A stretch of 64,000 nt of DNA from Actinomycetales bacterium (lineage in GTDB: Bacteria; Actinomycetota; Actinomycetes; S36-B12; UBA5976). The stretch is taken from the NCBI GenBank assembly GCA_018969715.1, contig JAGWXT010000001.1:200877-264876 (forward strand). The letters are read 5' to 3'. The notes below the pieces were generated by a model that saw nothing but the letters and a program-made list of their open reading frames with translations, was not told where the DNA came from and did no database searches. Shown here one piece after another: positions 1 through 10,933 of this stretch; positions within the stretch are counted from its first letter, which is position 1; each line of letters begins with the position of its first letter. The translations under genes were made by a program, and so were the position numbers.

Positions 1-483
1 GCCAAGGCGCGCGAGGTGCGCGGGGTGGACCGGGTGGTGATCCGCGATGGCGATGCGATCAGCGCGATGCTCGCGCATATGGGGGCGCACCAGTCGGTGC
101 TCGCCTGGGAGGAGCGTCGCGTGCGCCGGGAGGTGCGCGCGACGGCCAACCGGCTGGCGAACTTCGATGACGCCAACCTCCGACGCTCGGTGACGGCCGC
201 GCTGGCGGCGGGGAGTCGGGTTGCGCGCGCCTTCGAGATCCTCGGCGACGACGTGCCGGGCCACCTTGCCCAGGCGGGTCGACTGCGGATCGCCCATCAG
301 CAGGCCAGCCTGGAGGAGCTGGGGGCGATGGCAGATCCGCCGATGACCAAGGATGCGATTGCCGGACGAATCCGGCGACTCCTCGCCCTGGCCGATCGTC
401 ATGCTCAGGAGCGGGGCATCCCCGGCACCGAGTCGGCACTCGAGTCCGCCGATCCCGAGGTGCCGTACCCCCGGCAGCCCTAG
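1..483 (+). CDS. whiA: WhiA, C-terminal part (5' end outside window)
   Basis: The reading frame is open from base 1 and ends at TAG 481-483, giving the last 160 residues of WhiA, a DNA-binding regulator of cell division and sporulation genes in Actinobacteria. Family hallmarks visible are [15 protein letters not shown] near the start, the helix-turn-helix region with [14 protein letters not shown], and [20 protein letters not shown]. The LAGLIDADG-like N-terminal domain lies upstream of the window. In other Actinomycetes whiA directly precedes gap-pgk-tpiA; here about 970 bp of decayed sequence separates them. Confidence 0.95.
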   Translation, partial: AKAREVRGVDRVVIRDGDAISAMLAHMGAHQSVLAWEERRVRREVRATANRLANFDDANLRRSVTAALAAGSRVARAFEILGDDVPGHLAQAGRLRIAHQQASLEELGAMADPPMTKDAIAGRIRRLLALADRHAQERGIPGTESALESADPEVPYPRQP

Positions 484-487
484 TTCG

Positions 488-529
488 ACCGGTGCCGGCG
501 TCTGGTTCCATCGGCCGGCGTGAACCGGT
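488..529 (+). terminator. Hairpin after whiA
   Basis: ACCGGT-GCCGGC (488-499) can pair with GCCGGC (514-519) and ACCGGT (524-529), with a 4-nt bulge. It starts 5 nt after the whiA stop and has no T tract, so it is a terminator candidate only. Confidence 0.35.
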
Positions 530-553
530 GGCCTTCTCAAGCGGCTGTTGCCA

Positions 554-832
554 TCAGTACTCGCCTGAGTGCGTGGGATGGGGTCTGCGACCGGCAGTGT
601 CGTGCGGGGCCCGGTGTTGAGTCGACGTCCGATCGCATCGCACGGTGGCCCGGCGGGGCTTCCGTACCATTGCGTCGATGGTCTCCTGCAACTGCGCCAG
701 ATCCTCAGGACTCAGGATGACTGCCGCCGGCTTGCCGTGGCGGGTAACCAGGACGCGTTCATGCTGGTGCTCCACCCGATCAATGATCCCGGAGAGGTGG
801 TCACGGACATCCCGCAAGGATTGAGTCGACAT
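554..832 (-). CDS. Orphan Phd/YefM-type antitoxin, probably degenerate
   Basis: Starts at ATG 832-830 (MSTQSLRDVRDHL) and reads 92 residues. Residues 1-55 match the Phd/YefM antitoxin DNA-binding domain: the SLRDVRDHLSGIIDRV helix, then VLVTRHGKPAAVILSPEDL and LQETIDAM. After about residue 57 the protein becomes Arg/His-rich and no longer resembles the toxin-binding tail of YefM, which suggests a frameshift or decay. No RelE/YoeB/ParE-like toxin reading frame is seen downstream (484-553) or upstream, so this looks like a solitary relic of a type II toxin-antitoxin module. Residual DNA binding cannot be excluded. Confidence 0.6.
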   Translation of the reverse strand: MSTQSLRDVRDHLSGIIDRVEHQHERVLVTRHGKPAAVILSPEDLAQLQETIDAMVRKPRRATVRCDRTSTQHRAPHDTAGRRPHPTHSGEY

Positions 833-869
833 GACCACAGTTGTGGCGCTTCTGGGGACGACCGTCCAG

Positions 870-1230
870 GCATGAGCGGCCACGCAACTCTGACGGCCGC
901 GAAGGGTGTCGATGTGCGCGCCGGTGACCGGGCCCAACCGCCAGCGGAAGCTCCGCATCTTCGCGAAGAGGCAGCCCGCGGGAACCTCCGGGGTCTCCTC
1001 GCGAGTGGTGAAGTCGATCAAGCAGTCCAGCGTCTCCCGGAACGGCCGATCGTCATCGAGCGTTGCCACGACAGGACCAAGCACGTCTTCGCTGTAGCGC
1101 GCGAGCGCGACGTCCATGAGCAGATCCCTGCGCGGCCGGTGCGCTGGACGATCGGCCCGCAGATGCGCCGCGAGGTCACGGCGCATCTCGCCGTGATCAC
1201 CCTGCGCGACAAGCCCTGACCGATCCCGCG
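870..1230 (-). pseudogene. Remnant resembling a TetR-family regulator
   Basis: The minus-strand frame through this stretch reads ARYSEDVLGPVVATLDDD, then FRETLDCLIDF and EVPAGCLFAKM. This spacing and the P-x-GCLF motif resemble the ligand-binding half of TetR/AcrR regulators. The preceding RDLAAHLRADRPAHRPRRDL looks like a corrupted helix-turn-helix end in which the usual P-x-LYRHF is lost. There is no convincing start or intact HTH, and the frame runs on into the antisense of gap. In another frame, a REVIARGIGQGLS stretch near 1200-1250 faintly recalls an IS30 transposase N-terminus. I read the region as decayed accessory DNA; boundaries are approximate. Confidence 0.35.
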
Positions 1231-1325
1231 AGCAATGACCTCCCGCTGACCACACAACACCCGCATACCCGGCACACCCGCCACCTCCAGACGAATCCCG
1301 GTTGCCGCAACCCGTTGAAACCGCC

Positions 1326-3775
<2,450 letters not shown>

Positions 3776-3783
<8 letters not shown>

Positions 3784-4555
3784 ACGCATGGCCCTGATGG
3801 TCGGCAATTGGAAGCTGCACTTCACCCACATCGAGGCAATCGCCTATGTGCAGAAACTGGCCTTCCGGCTCACCGACGACGATTACGCACGCGCCGAGGT
3901 GGCCGTCCTGCCGCCCTTCACCGCCCTGCGCTCGGTCCAGACAATCATCGATGCCGATCGTCTGCGCATCCGCTACGGCAGCCAGGACATCAGTGCCCAT
4001 CCGTCCGGCCCCTACACCGGAGAGGTCGCCGGGGGGATGCTGGCGAAGCTCGGGTGCACGTTCGCGCTGGTCGGCCACAGTGAGCGTCGCCAGCACCACG
4101 GGGAGGACGATGCACTCGTCAACGCGAAGCTGCAGGCTGCCCTCAGCTGCCGCCTCACGCCCATCCTCGCGGTAGGCGAGTCGCTTCCCGTCCGGCAAGC
4201 GGGGAACGCCATCAGCCACACCGTCAACCAGTTGCGGGCGGGTCTGGCCGGAGTGAGCGCTGAGCAGGCCGCTGACATGGTCATCGCATACGAGCCGATC
4301 TGGGCGATCGGCACCGGGGAGGTGGCAACTCCCGCGGATGCCGGGCAAATGGCGGGAGAACTGCGGGCAGCCCTCGTCGAGCTGTACAGCGCCGCCTGCG
4401 CGCGTGCGGTCCGGATCCTCTACGGCGGCTCGGTTAAGGCGAGCAATATTCGCTCCCTGATGGCACAGGACGACATCGACGGCGCCCTCGTCGGTGGCGC
4501 CAGCCTGGACCCCGAGGAGTTCGCGCGGATCGTCCGTTGGCCAGCCCAGTCCTGA
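3776..4555 (+). CDS. tpiA: Triosephosphate isomerase
   Basis: Interconverts dihydroxyacetone phosphate and glyceraldehyde-3-phosphate. The 259-aa protein has the full TIM-barrel signature: GNWKLH near the N-terminus (substrate Asn/Lys), GHSERR (catalytic His), AYEPIWAIGTG (catalytic Glu) and YGGSVKASN (phosphate-binding loop). ATG 3776 lies 8 bp inside the pgk end, so it is the third gene of the gap-pgk-tpiA operon. A secG promoter follows 18 bp downstream. Confidence 0.97.
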
Positions 4556-4573
4556 ACGCCTGCGGCCGGCTCC

Positions 4574-4579
4574 TAGAAT
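4574..4579 (+). promoter_or_regulatory. -10 box for secG (leaderless layout)
   Basis: TAGAAT is followed by exactly 6 nt and then GTG 4586, the geometry expected if transcription starts at the first base of the start codon. Confidence 0.55.
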
Positions 4580-4585
4580 GCCCGA

Positions 4586-4825
4586 GTGGACATCGCCGTC
4601 ATCGCCCTGCAGGTGCTGCTCGTCATCGCCAGTCTCATCCTCACCCTGCTCATCCTGCTGCACCGGGGCAAGGGTGGGGGCCTGTCCGACCTGTTCGGCG
4701 GCGGGTTCTCCTCATCGCTGGGTGGATCGTCGTTGGCGGAGCGCAACCTTGACCGGTTCACGATCATGGTTGGCCTGATCTGGTCGGCGTGCGTCATCTC
4801 ACTGGGCCTGCTCATCGGCACCTGA
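4586..4825 (+). CDS. secG: Preprotein translocase subunit SecG
   Basis: Small inner-membrane subunit of the SecYEG channel that assists protein export. The 79-aa product has two transmembrane segments (about residues 5-24 and 57-77) joined by a Gly/Ser-rich cytoplasmic loop with HRGKGGGLSDLFGGGF, typical of SecG. GTG 4586 is chosen because no Shine-Dalgarno is seen but a TAGAAT box stands 6 nt upstream, fitting a leaderless mRNA. Its position after tpiA and before rbpA is conserved in Actinomycetes. Confidence 0.93.
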   Translation: MDIAVIALQVLLVIASLILTLLILLHRGKGGGLSDLFGGGFSSSLGGSSLAERNLDRFTIMVGLIWSACVISLGLLIGT

Positions 4826-4945
4826 TCCCGCGCCGCCGGGGTGTGTGCGGCGATGGGCGGCAGCACTCGGGTGGCGCCGCGATCTGCAGGTTTGCGGCAT
4901 GAGGGCGGTGAACGACCCTCGCGGAGCGAGTGAAGGAGGACGTCG

Positions 4946-5278
4946 GTGGCAGGAGGTCATGCGATCCGGGGCAGCCGGGTCGGGGCGGGACCGATGGGTG
5001 AGGCGGAGCGGGGCGAGGCGGCCGCACGGGTGCGCGTGTCCTTCTGGTGCGCGCGTGGGCATGAGAGTCGCCCGGTCTTCGCGCAGGATGCCGATGTGCC
5101 CCGGGAGTGGGAGTGTCCGCGCTGCGGCTGGCCCGCCGGCCGAGATCGGGATGAGCCGCCCATGCCGCCCCGCATCGAGCCCTACAAGACGCATCTGGCC
5201 TATGTGAAGGAGCGCCGGGATGACCGGGATGGTGCCGTCATCCTGGCCGAGGCGCTGGCGCGCCTCCGCGAGGAGTGA
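4946..5278 (+). CDS. rbpA: RNA polymerase-binding protein RbpA
   Basis: Actinobacteria-specific transcription factor that binds RNA polymerase and group I/II sigma factors and stabilises the open complex. The 110-aa product shows the zinc-binding core VSFWCARGHESRPVF with WECPRCG, the linker PPMPPRIEPYKTHLAYVKERR, and the acidic C-terminal sigma-interacting helix. GTG 4946 has a good GAAGGAGG ribosome-binding site 5-12 nt upstream, unlike the leaderless genes around it. It is the last rightward gene before convergent tkt. Confidence 0.96.
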   Translation: MAGGHAIRGSRVGAGPMGEAERGEAAARVRVSFWCARGHESRPVFAQDADVPREWECPRCGWPAGRDRDEPPMPPRIEPYKTHLAYVKERRDDRDGAVILAEALARLREE

Positions 5279-5283
5279 GCAGG

Positions 5284-5299
5284 GGGCAGCCCACTGCCC
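5284..5299. terminator. Hairpin between convergent rbpA and tkt
   Basis: GGGCAG (5284-5289) and CTGCCC (5294-5299) form a perfect 6-bp stem with a 4-nt loop in the 40-bp gap between two convergent genes. It lacks a T tract; a bidirectional terminator role is inferred from position. Confidence 0.4.
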
Positions 5300-5318
5300 A
5301 TGCACCCCGAGACGCCCG

Positions 5319-7355
5319 TCAGCCGAGCAGTGCGGCAGCCCGATCCGCGACCGCTTCGGCGGTCAACCCGGCGCCGGCGAACAGCGATGCGGGATCGGCT
5401 GAGGCGCCGAACTGGGTGACACCCATGACGTCCCCCCGATCCACCCACCGCCACCAGCCTAGGGGCGATCCGGCCTCGACCGCGAGGCGCGCGGTTAGCC
5501 GAGCCGGCAGGACTTCCTCCTGCCACGCCGGCGGCGACTGCTCGAACCACTCCAGGCAGGGCATGGACACCACGCGCGCTGCGATGCCCCGCCGGTCCAG
5601 GAGCTCGGCTGCGGCAAGGCAGAGAGCCACCTCCGAGCCGCTGGCGATGAGCACGACCGTCGCGGCCGGGGAATCATGCACGACGTACCCCCCCGCGCGC
5701 ACCCCCGCTCGTGCGCGCTCACCATCGGTCTGGGCGAGCACGGGAACCGGCTGCCGCGTCAGCACCAGTCCGGCGGGTCCGCGTTGCTCCAGTAGGGCGC
5801 ACCAGGCAGCGCGTGTCTCGTGAGCGTCGGCCGGTCGGATGACCGCGAACCCGGGGATGGCGCGCAGGGCCCAGAGGTGCTCAACGGGCTGATGTGTTGG
5901 CCCGTCCTCACCGAGGCCGAGGGAGTCGTGCGTCCAGATGAACGTCGCCGGCAGGTCCATCAGGGCGGAAAGCCGGATGGCCGGGCGCTGGTAGTCGCTG
6001 AAGATGAGGAAGGTGGCGCCGTAGGGCCGCAGCAGCCCGGACAGGGCCGCCCCGTTGAGTGCGGCGGCCATCGCATGCTCGCGAACGCCGAAGTGGATGT
6101 AGGGACCCCCGGGGCTGGCGTTGGCGACGGTGGTGCCAGCCGGCTGTCCGGCAGGGATGCCCGTAAGCCGGGTCCCGTTGCTCTCCGCCAAGTCCGCTGA
6201 TCCACCCCACAGTTCCGGCAGCCGGGGAACCAGGGCATTGAGCAGGGCATTGCTGGCCTTGCGAGTGGCGACCTCGGACCCGATTGGCCACGTCGGCAGG
6301 TCGGCGTCCCAGTCTGGGGGCAGGGTGCCCGCCGTCATGCGGGTGTACAGCGCAGCACGCGCGGGTTCCCGGTCCTGCCAGCGCTGCAGGTCGACCCGCC
6401 ACTGCTCGTGGAGATGCGCACCGCGCACCTGGGCACCCCGAGTATGGGCGAGGACTTCGGGGTCGATGTGGAAGGCAGCCTCGGCATCGACCCCCAGCAA
6501 CTGACGGGTGCGGGCAGCCTCGGCAGCCCCGAGGGGGGCGCCGTGGGCCGCTGCGGTTCCCCGTGCCTGCGGAGCCGGGTACGCGATCGTGGTCTGCAGG
6601 CGGATGAATGAGGGGCGATCGTCCGCCTGCTGAGCGGCCCGGAGAGCCGCATCGAGTGCCGGGACGTCGACGTCGCCATCCTCAGCCATGGCGACGGCAG
6701 TGGTGTGCCACCCGTAGCTGGCGAAGCGGGCGGGGACGTCCTCGGTGAAGGCGACCTGAGTGTCACCGTCGATCGTGATCCGGTTGTCGTCCCAGATGAC
6801 GATCAGTCGGCCGAGGCGCTGGTGCCCGGCGAGGCTGGCCGCCTCGGCGGTGACGCCCTCCATCACGTCGCCATCGGAGGCGATGACGTAGACGGTGCGG
6901 TCGAAGGGGCTCTGCCCCGGAGCGGCTGCCGGGTCGAGCAGTGAGCGTACGTACCGATCCGACAGCGCAACCCCGACCGCGCTGGCGAGCCCCTGGCCGA
7001 GGGGACCGGTGGTCAGCTCAACCCCGGGTGTATGGCCTCGCTCCGGGTGGCCGGGAGTCCGGGAGCCGGCACGTCGGAAGGACCGCACGTCCGCCAGCTC
7101 AAGCCCATATCCGGTCAGGTAGAGCTGGCAGTACAGGAGCAGGCTGGCATGCCCCGGGCTGAGGATGAACACATCCCGGCCCGGCCACAGCGGATCGTTG
7201 GGGTCGTGACGCAGGTGGCTGCCGAAGAGCAGGTGGGCCACGGGCGCCAGCGCCATCGCAGTTCCCGGGTGGCCGTGACCGGCGGCCTCCACCGCGTCCA
7301 TGGTGAGCCGCCGGGCGGTTGCGACGGTGCGGTCATCAATCGGCTGCCAGGTCAC
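5319..7355 (-). CDS. tkt: Transketolase
   Basis: Thiamine-diphosphate enzyme moving two-carbon units between sugars in the non-oxidative pentose phosphate pathway. Visible are GHPGTAMALAPVAHLLF, the SPGHAS motif, the thiamine-binding ASDGDVMEGVTAEA with WDDNRITIDG, and the C-terminal GVREHAMAAALNG with TFIWTHDSLGLGEDGPTHQP. Start taken as GTG 7355 (678 aa); an in-frame GTG at 7382 is the alternative. In many Actinomycetes tkt heads a tkt-tal-pgi-zwf-opcA-pgl block at this locus, but here it stands alone, convergent with rbpA. Confidence 0.96.
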   Translation of the reverse strand: MTWQPIDDRTVATARRLTMDAVEAAGHGHPGTAMALAPVAHLLFGSHLRHDPNDPLWPGRDVFILSPGHASLLLYCQLYLTGYGLELADVRSFRRAGSRTPGHPERGHTPGVELTTGPLGQGLASAVGVALSDRYVRSLLDPAAAPGQSPFDRTVYVIASDGDVMEGVTAEAASLAGHQRLGRLIVIWDDNRITIDGDTQVAFTEDVPARFASYGWHTTAVAMAEDGDVDVPALDAALRAAQQADDRPSFIRLQTTIAYPAPQARGTAAAHGAPLGAAEAARTRQLLGVDAEAAFHIDPEVLAHTRGAQVRGAHLHEQWRVDLQRWQDREPARAALYTRMTAGTLPPDWDADLPTWPIGSEVATRKASNALLNALVPRLPELWGGSADLAESNGTRLTGIPAGQPAGTTVANASPGGPYIHFGVREHAMAAALNGAALSGLLRPYGATFLIFSDYQRPAIRLSALMDLPATFIWTHDSLGLGEDGPTHQPVEHLWALRAIPGFAVIRPADAHETRAAWCALLEQRGPAGLVLTRQPVPVLAQTDGERARAGVRAGGYVVHDSPAATVVLIASGSEVALCLAAAELLDRRGIAARVVSMPCLEWFEQSPPAWQEEVLPARLTARLAVEAGSPLGWWRWVDRGDVMGVTQFGASADPASLFAGAGLTAEAVADRAAALLG

Positions 7356-7362
7356 AGTTGCG

Positions 7363-7415
7363 AGCGTAGGGGCGGTGCGCACGTGGCCGATGACAGGGTT
7401 AGCGTAGGGGCGATG
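7363..7415 (+). repeat. Duplicated promoter-start segment between tkt and ctaB
   Basis: The 12-mer AGCGTAGGGGCG occurs at 7363-7374 and 7401-7412, followed by GTG and ATG respectively. The second copy holds the ctaB -10 box and start codon; the first is 38 bp upstream and out of frame. Confidence 0.6.
7400..7405 (+). promoter_or_regulatory. -10 box for ctaB (leaderless layout)
   Basis: TAGCGT followed by 7 nt and ATG 7413; no Shine-Dalgarno is seen. Confidence 0.5.
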
Positions 7416-8312
7416 ACCATCAGTCAGGCGGCTGCTGGCGCCCCCCGCATCGGCCTGATCCGGTCATTGGTGGCGCTCACCAAGCCCCGCATCATTGAGC
7501 TGCTTCTCGTCACCGCGGTTCCCACGATGTTCCTCGCCGCCGCCGGCCTGCCACCCCTGGGCACTGCTGTGCTGGTCGTGATCGGCGGGTGGCTGGCGGC
7601 TGCCGGGGCGAATGCGTTCAACTCCTATCTGGAGCGTGACATCGATGCGGCCATGTCGCGGACCCAGCATCGGCCGTTGGTGCGTGGTGACGTGTCACCT
7701 CGGACCGCACTTGTCCTCGGGTGGCTGCTGAGCATCGCCGCGGTGGCGATCTTCGCCACCCTGCTGACCCCGCTCAGCGCCCTGCTCGCGGCGCTGGCGA
7801 TCGTGCTGTACGTCGTGGTGTACACGATGCTGCTCAAGCGGCGCACGCCGCAGAACATCGTGTGGGGGGGAGCCGCCGGCTGCATGCCGGTGCTGATTGC
7901 CTGGTCGGCGATCACGGGGACCCTCTCCCTGACGCCACTGGTGCTGTTCATGGTTGTCTTCCTGTGGACCCCACCGCACTACTGGCCGCTGTCGATGCGC
8001 TACCGGGAGGACTACGTCGCGGCCGGGGTGCCGATGCTGCCAACCGTCCGCTCACCGCGATCGGTGGGCCGACAGATCATCGGCTACGCGTGGGCAACGG
8101 TCGCCGCCTCACTTGTGCTGGTCCCGGTGGCACCCATGGGCTGGGTGTACACCGTCACCGCTGCAGTACTCGGCGGCTGGCTGCTCGTCCTCGCCTATCG
8201 GTGTGCCCGGCGGGCGGGGGAGGACCGTGCGGCGATGGCGCTGTTCCACGGCTCCATCAGCTACCTGGCACTGCTGTTCATCGCCGTTGGCCTTGATCCC
8301 TTCCTGCCCTGA
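7413..8312 (+). CDS. ctaB: Protoheme IX farnesyltransferase (heme O synthase)
   Basis: Membrane UbiA-family prenyltransferase that farnesylates heme B to heme O for terminal oxidases. The 299-aa protein begins with LTKPRIIELLLVTAVPTMFLA and carries both Asp-rich prenyl-diphosphate motifs: NSYLERDIDAAMSRTQHRPL (N-x3-D-x3-D-x2-M form) and the later YREDYVAAGVPMLP. Eight or nine hydrophobic segments are visible. It pairs functionally with ctaA, encoded convergently beyond the ATP-grasp gene. Confidence 0.96.
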   Translation: MTISQAAAGAPRIGLIRSLVALTKPRIIELLLVTAVPTMFLAAAGLPPLGTAVLVVIGGWLAAAGANAFNSYLERDIDAAMSRTQHRPLVRGDVSPRTALVLGWLLSIAAVAIFATLLTPLSALLAALAIVLYVVVYTMLLKRRTPQNIVWGGAAGCMPVLIAWSAITGTLSLTPLVLFMVVFLWTPPHYWPLSMRYREDYVAAGVPMLPTVRSPRSVGRQIIGYAWATVAASLVLVPVAPMGWVYTVTAAVLGGWLLVLAYRCARRAGEDRAAMALFHGSISYLALLFIAVGLDPFLP

Positions 8313-8322
8313 GGCGTCGACC

Positions 8323-9270
8323 ATGACCGCCCCCACCACGCTGCGCGTGGCCTATGCGACCTACGCGCAGGACCCCGCCGATCCGGACCCCGACCTCGAC
8401 GCCGTGCTGGTGTCGGGCGCACTGCGCGAGCACGGTGCCGACTGTGAACCGCTGCGCTGGGACGATCCTGACGTTCGCTGGTCCGATTGGGATGTCGTGC
8501 TCATCCGCAGCACCTGGAACTATGCGGCCGATCGGGTGGCCTTCCTCGATTGGGCCGCGGCAGTGTCGCAGAGCTCCCTGCTGCTCAATCCCCTTGACAT
8601 CGTGACCTGGAACACCGACAAGACCTACCTGCGGGACCTTGCCGACTCCGGAGTCCCGACGATCCCCACCTGGTGGTGCCCACCGGGTGATCGACCTCCC
8701 GATCGCAGGTCGATGCGGAACCTGACAGGGGTCGTCGGGCTGGACGCTGCGGCCTGGGTTGCCAAACCGGCTGTCGGGGCCGGTGCGCGGGGGGCGCTGC
8801 GGTTCGCAGACGATGATGTGGGCTGGCAGCGGCTGCATGACCATGTGGCATCCCTGCACGCGCAGGGTCAGCAGGTGATGGTCCAGCCGTACCTGCGGGC
8901 GGTTGACTCCTCCGGGGAGGCAGCGGTCGTCGTCATCGACGGTCAGGTCTCACATGCGGTGCGCAAGGTTGCCGCACTGACCTGTGGTGGCCACGGTGAC
9001 GCCCGGGGGCTGACCACCCTGACGCCGGCGATGCACGCCCTGGTCGGGCGGGTGCGGGAAGCGATGGCCGACCGATGGGATGCGTGTGTCTACGCGCGCG
9101 TGGACATGGTGAGCACTGGCGCCGCGGAAGAGGATCCGGCGGGACGGATGGTGGTCATGGAGTGCGAACTGACGGAGCCGCTGCTCTTCTGCTACCTCGC
9201 TCCGGCCGGCGCCGAGGCGCTGGCTGCGGCGGTCGTGCGGCGGGCTGGGAAGGCGCGCAGGACGCGGTAG
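8323..9270 (+). CDS. ATP-grasp domain protein, function unknown
   Basis: The 315-aa protein resembles RimK/DcsG-like ATP-grasp proteins. An N-terminal substrate region (VVLIRSTWNYAADRVAFLDW) is followed by NPLDIVTWNTDKTYLRDLA, the ATP-binding Lys region AAWVAKPAVGAGARG (from about residue 143), VMVQPYLRAV, and the metal-binding end YARVDMV with MECELTEPLLF. Such proteins ligate a carboxylate to an amine or thiol, but the substrate cannot be read here. It starts 10 bp after ctaB, so probably shares its transcript, and its last 79 bp overlap the 3' end of convergent ctaA. Confidence 0.8.
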   Translation: MTAPTTLRVAYATYAQDPADPDPDLDAVLVSGALREHGADCEPLRWDDPDVRWSDWDVVLIRSTWNYAADRVAFLDWAAAVSQSSLLLNPLDIVTWNTDKTYLRDLADSGVPTIPTWWCPPGDRPPDRRSMRNLTGVVGLDAAAWVAKPAVGAGARGALRFADDDVGWQRLHDHVASLHAQGQQVMVQPYLRAVDSSGEAAVVVIDGQVSHAVRKVAALTCGGHGDARGLTTLTPAMHALVGRVREAMADRWDACVYARVDMVSTGAAEEDPAGRMVVMECELTEPLLFCYLAPAGAEALAAAVVRRAGKARRTR

Positions 9271-10148
9271 GCGACGGCTGTCGTCCCGATCCAGACGAGG
9301 ACTGCGCCGAGCAGGTGGACCGCCACGAGCAGCCATGGCAGCCCCGTGAACCACTGGACGTACCCAACCAGACCCTGGGCGAGGCTCACGGCAAGCAGCA
9401 GCCATGTGGTCCGGCGCACGGTCAGTGGCGCAGCGGTGACGGTGAGGACAGCCAGCAGCCCGATCAACAGCCCCAGGTACAGCCACACGCTGTCCGCATG
9501 GAGCCAGGCGACAGCGCGAATGTCGAACCCGAAGCGCGCGGCGGTCTCATCCCCGGCATGCGGTCCGCTGCCGGTGACGATGGCACCGAGGGTGACGACG
9601 ACGGCCCCCGCGATGAACAGGCCCCCGGCCATTGCGCGCACGACATGAGCGTGCCCGACCCCGGGTGCCGTCGGCGGGTCGTGCACCCACAGCAGCAGGA
9701 CGACGCTCACCGCGACCAAGACCAGGGACAGCAGCAGGTGGGCCATAACGGTGAGGGGATTGAGCCCGGTCAGCACGGTGATGCCGCCGAGGACCGCCTG
9801 GCCGACGGTGCCGATGAGGGGGATCGCGGACAGCGCCCGCAGCCCGCGTGGGCGCGGTCGCAGTCGCCACAGGACGATCACGGTGGCCAAGGCGGCGGCT
9901 GCGACTGCGAAGGTCAGCAGCCGGTTGCCGAACTCGATGAACTTCGTCACTCCTTCCGCCTGAGCGGCGGTCGGCAGCAGTGAGCCGGGTGCGCACTCCG
10001 GCCACGTTGGGCACCCAAGGCCTGAGCCGGTGAGCCGGACCAGGCCGCCGGTGACGATGATCCCGGCCTGGGCGATGAGGTTGACCAGCAGGACCACCGT
10101 CACCGGTCTCGGCACGCGGGTGCCCCCGGGCGCTGCCATCGGCGTCAT
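9192..10148 (-). CDS. ctaA: Heme A synthase (COX15/CtaA family)
   Basis: Membrane monooxygenase that oxidises the C8 methyl of heme O to make heme A for aa3-type cytochrome oxidase. The 318-aa protein has eight hydrophobic segments. Family features: GGLVRLTGSGLGCPTWPEC (with the extracytoplasmic Cys pair), KFIEFGNRLLTF, and candidate heme-ligand histidines in TVMAHLLLSL, WLHADSVWL and LVAVHLLGA. It overlaps the ATP-grasp gene tail-to-tail by 79 bp. The next genes upstream on the same strand encode an ABC exporter. Confidence 0.94.
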   Translation of the reverse strand: MTPMAAPGGTRVPRPVTVVLLVNLIAQAGIIVTGGLVRLTGSGLGCPTWPECAPGSLLPTAAQAEGVTKFIEFGNRLLTFAVAAAALATVIVLWRLRPRPRGLRALSAIPLIGTVGQAVLGGITVLTGLNPLTVMAHLLLSLVLVAVSVVLLLWVHDPPTAPGVGHAHVVRAMAGGLFIAGAVVVTLGAIVTGSGPHAGDETAARFGFDIRAVAWLHADSVWLYLGLLIGLLAVLTVTAAPLTVRRTTWLLLAVSLAQGLVGYVQWFTGLPWLLVAVHLLGAVLVWIGTTAVAYRVLRAFPARRTTAAASASAPAGAR

Positions 10149-10183
10149 GCCGCAACGCTATGTCGCCTGCGGGGTAGCCGCAG

Positions 10184-10933
10184 TCACACCCACCGCAGGC
10201 GGTTGCGGGCGAGCACCGCCCCGGCCGCCCCCCACAGCAGTGCGATCAGTGCCGGCCAGAGGTGCCCGGCGTCCAGTGCCGGGATGAGCAACAGGCGCAG
10301 GAGGTCCCCGATGGCCGCGGTCGGCAGCCATTGAACGACCAGTCCGAGGCGTCCGAGGTCAGCTGCGGGGACGATCAGCCCACCAGCGATCAGGGTGGCC
10401 AGCCAGATCGCGTTGGCCACGGCAAGCACCGCCTCGGCGCGAAGGGTGCCCGCGAGGATCAACCCCCATGTGCCGGTCGACCAGGTTGTGAGAAGTGCCA
10501 CGCCGATCAGGGCCGGCAGCAGGATCACCGCGGTCGCCCAGTCGGTCACGCCCAGGATGATCGCCGTCGCCATCAGCACCAGGATCTGGGCGGTCTGCAT
10601 TGCGATCGTCGCTCCTGCCTTGCCGATGAGGACATCCAGACTGCTGGCGGGGCTGGTGGCGAGCAGTCGAAGCATCCCCGCGCGCCGTTCGAACCCGGTG
10701 GCGATGGCCTGGGCGGTGAAGGCTGTCGAGAAGAGGGCGAGGCCGAGGGTCCCGGCGAGGGCGAGCAGGTCCGCATCCGGTGCGGTCGGCGGCAGCGCCG
10801 CGGCGAGGTCGGTCCTGGTGAGGATGATGAACAGGGCCATCGGGATGATCAGCGTGAGCAGGAGCTGCTCGGGATTGCGCAGGAGCACCGCGAACTCGAA
10901 TCGCGCAACAGCCCAGGTGCGCCGGACGGTCAT
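10184..10933 (-). CDS. ABC-2 type transporter permease
   Basis: Membrane subunit of an ABC exporter. The 249-aa product has the ABC-2 layout: RFEFAVLLRNPEQLLLTLIIP (cytoplasmic helix, then TM1), GFERRAGMLRLLATSP (the family's coupling region), and about six hydrophobic segments. ATG 10933 overlaps the stop of the ATPase gene (ATGA), so the two are coupled. In Actinomycetes a similar pair sits between ctaA and sufR; the substrate is unknown. Confidence 0.88.
   Translation of the reverse strand: MTVRRTWAVARFEFAVLLRNPEQLLLTLIIPMALFIILTRTDLAAALPPTAPDADLLALAGTLGLALFSTAFTAQAIATGFERRAGMLRLLATSPASSLDVLIGKAGATIAMQTAQILVLMATAIILGVTDWATAVILLPALIGVALLTTWSTGTWGLILAGTLRAEAVLAVANAIWLATLIAGGLIVPAADLGRLGLVVQWLPTAAIGDLLRLLLIPALDAGHLWPALIALLWGAAGAVLARNRLRWV

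Noticed and set aside
1140-1270. IS30 transposase fragment
   Set aside because: Only a short REVIARGIGQGLS-like stretch is suggestive; no inverted repeats or DDE motif, so it is mentioned only within the decayed region.
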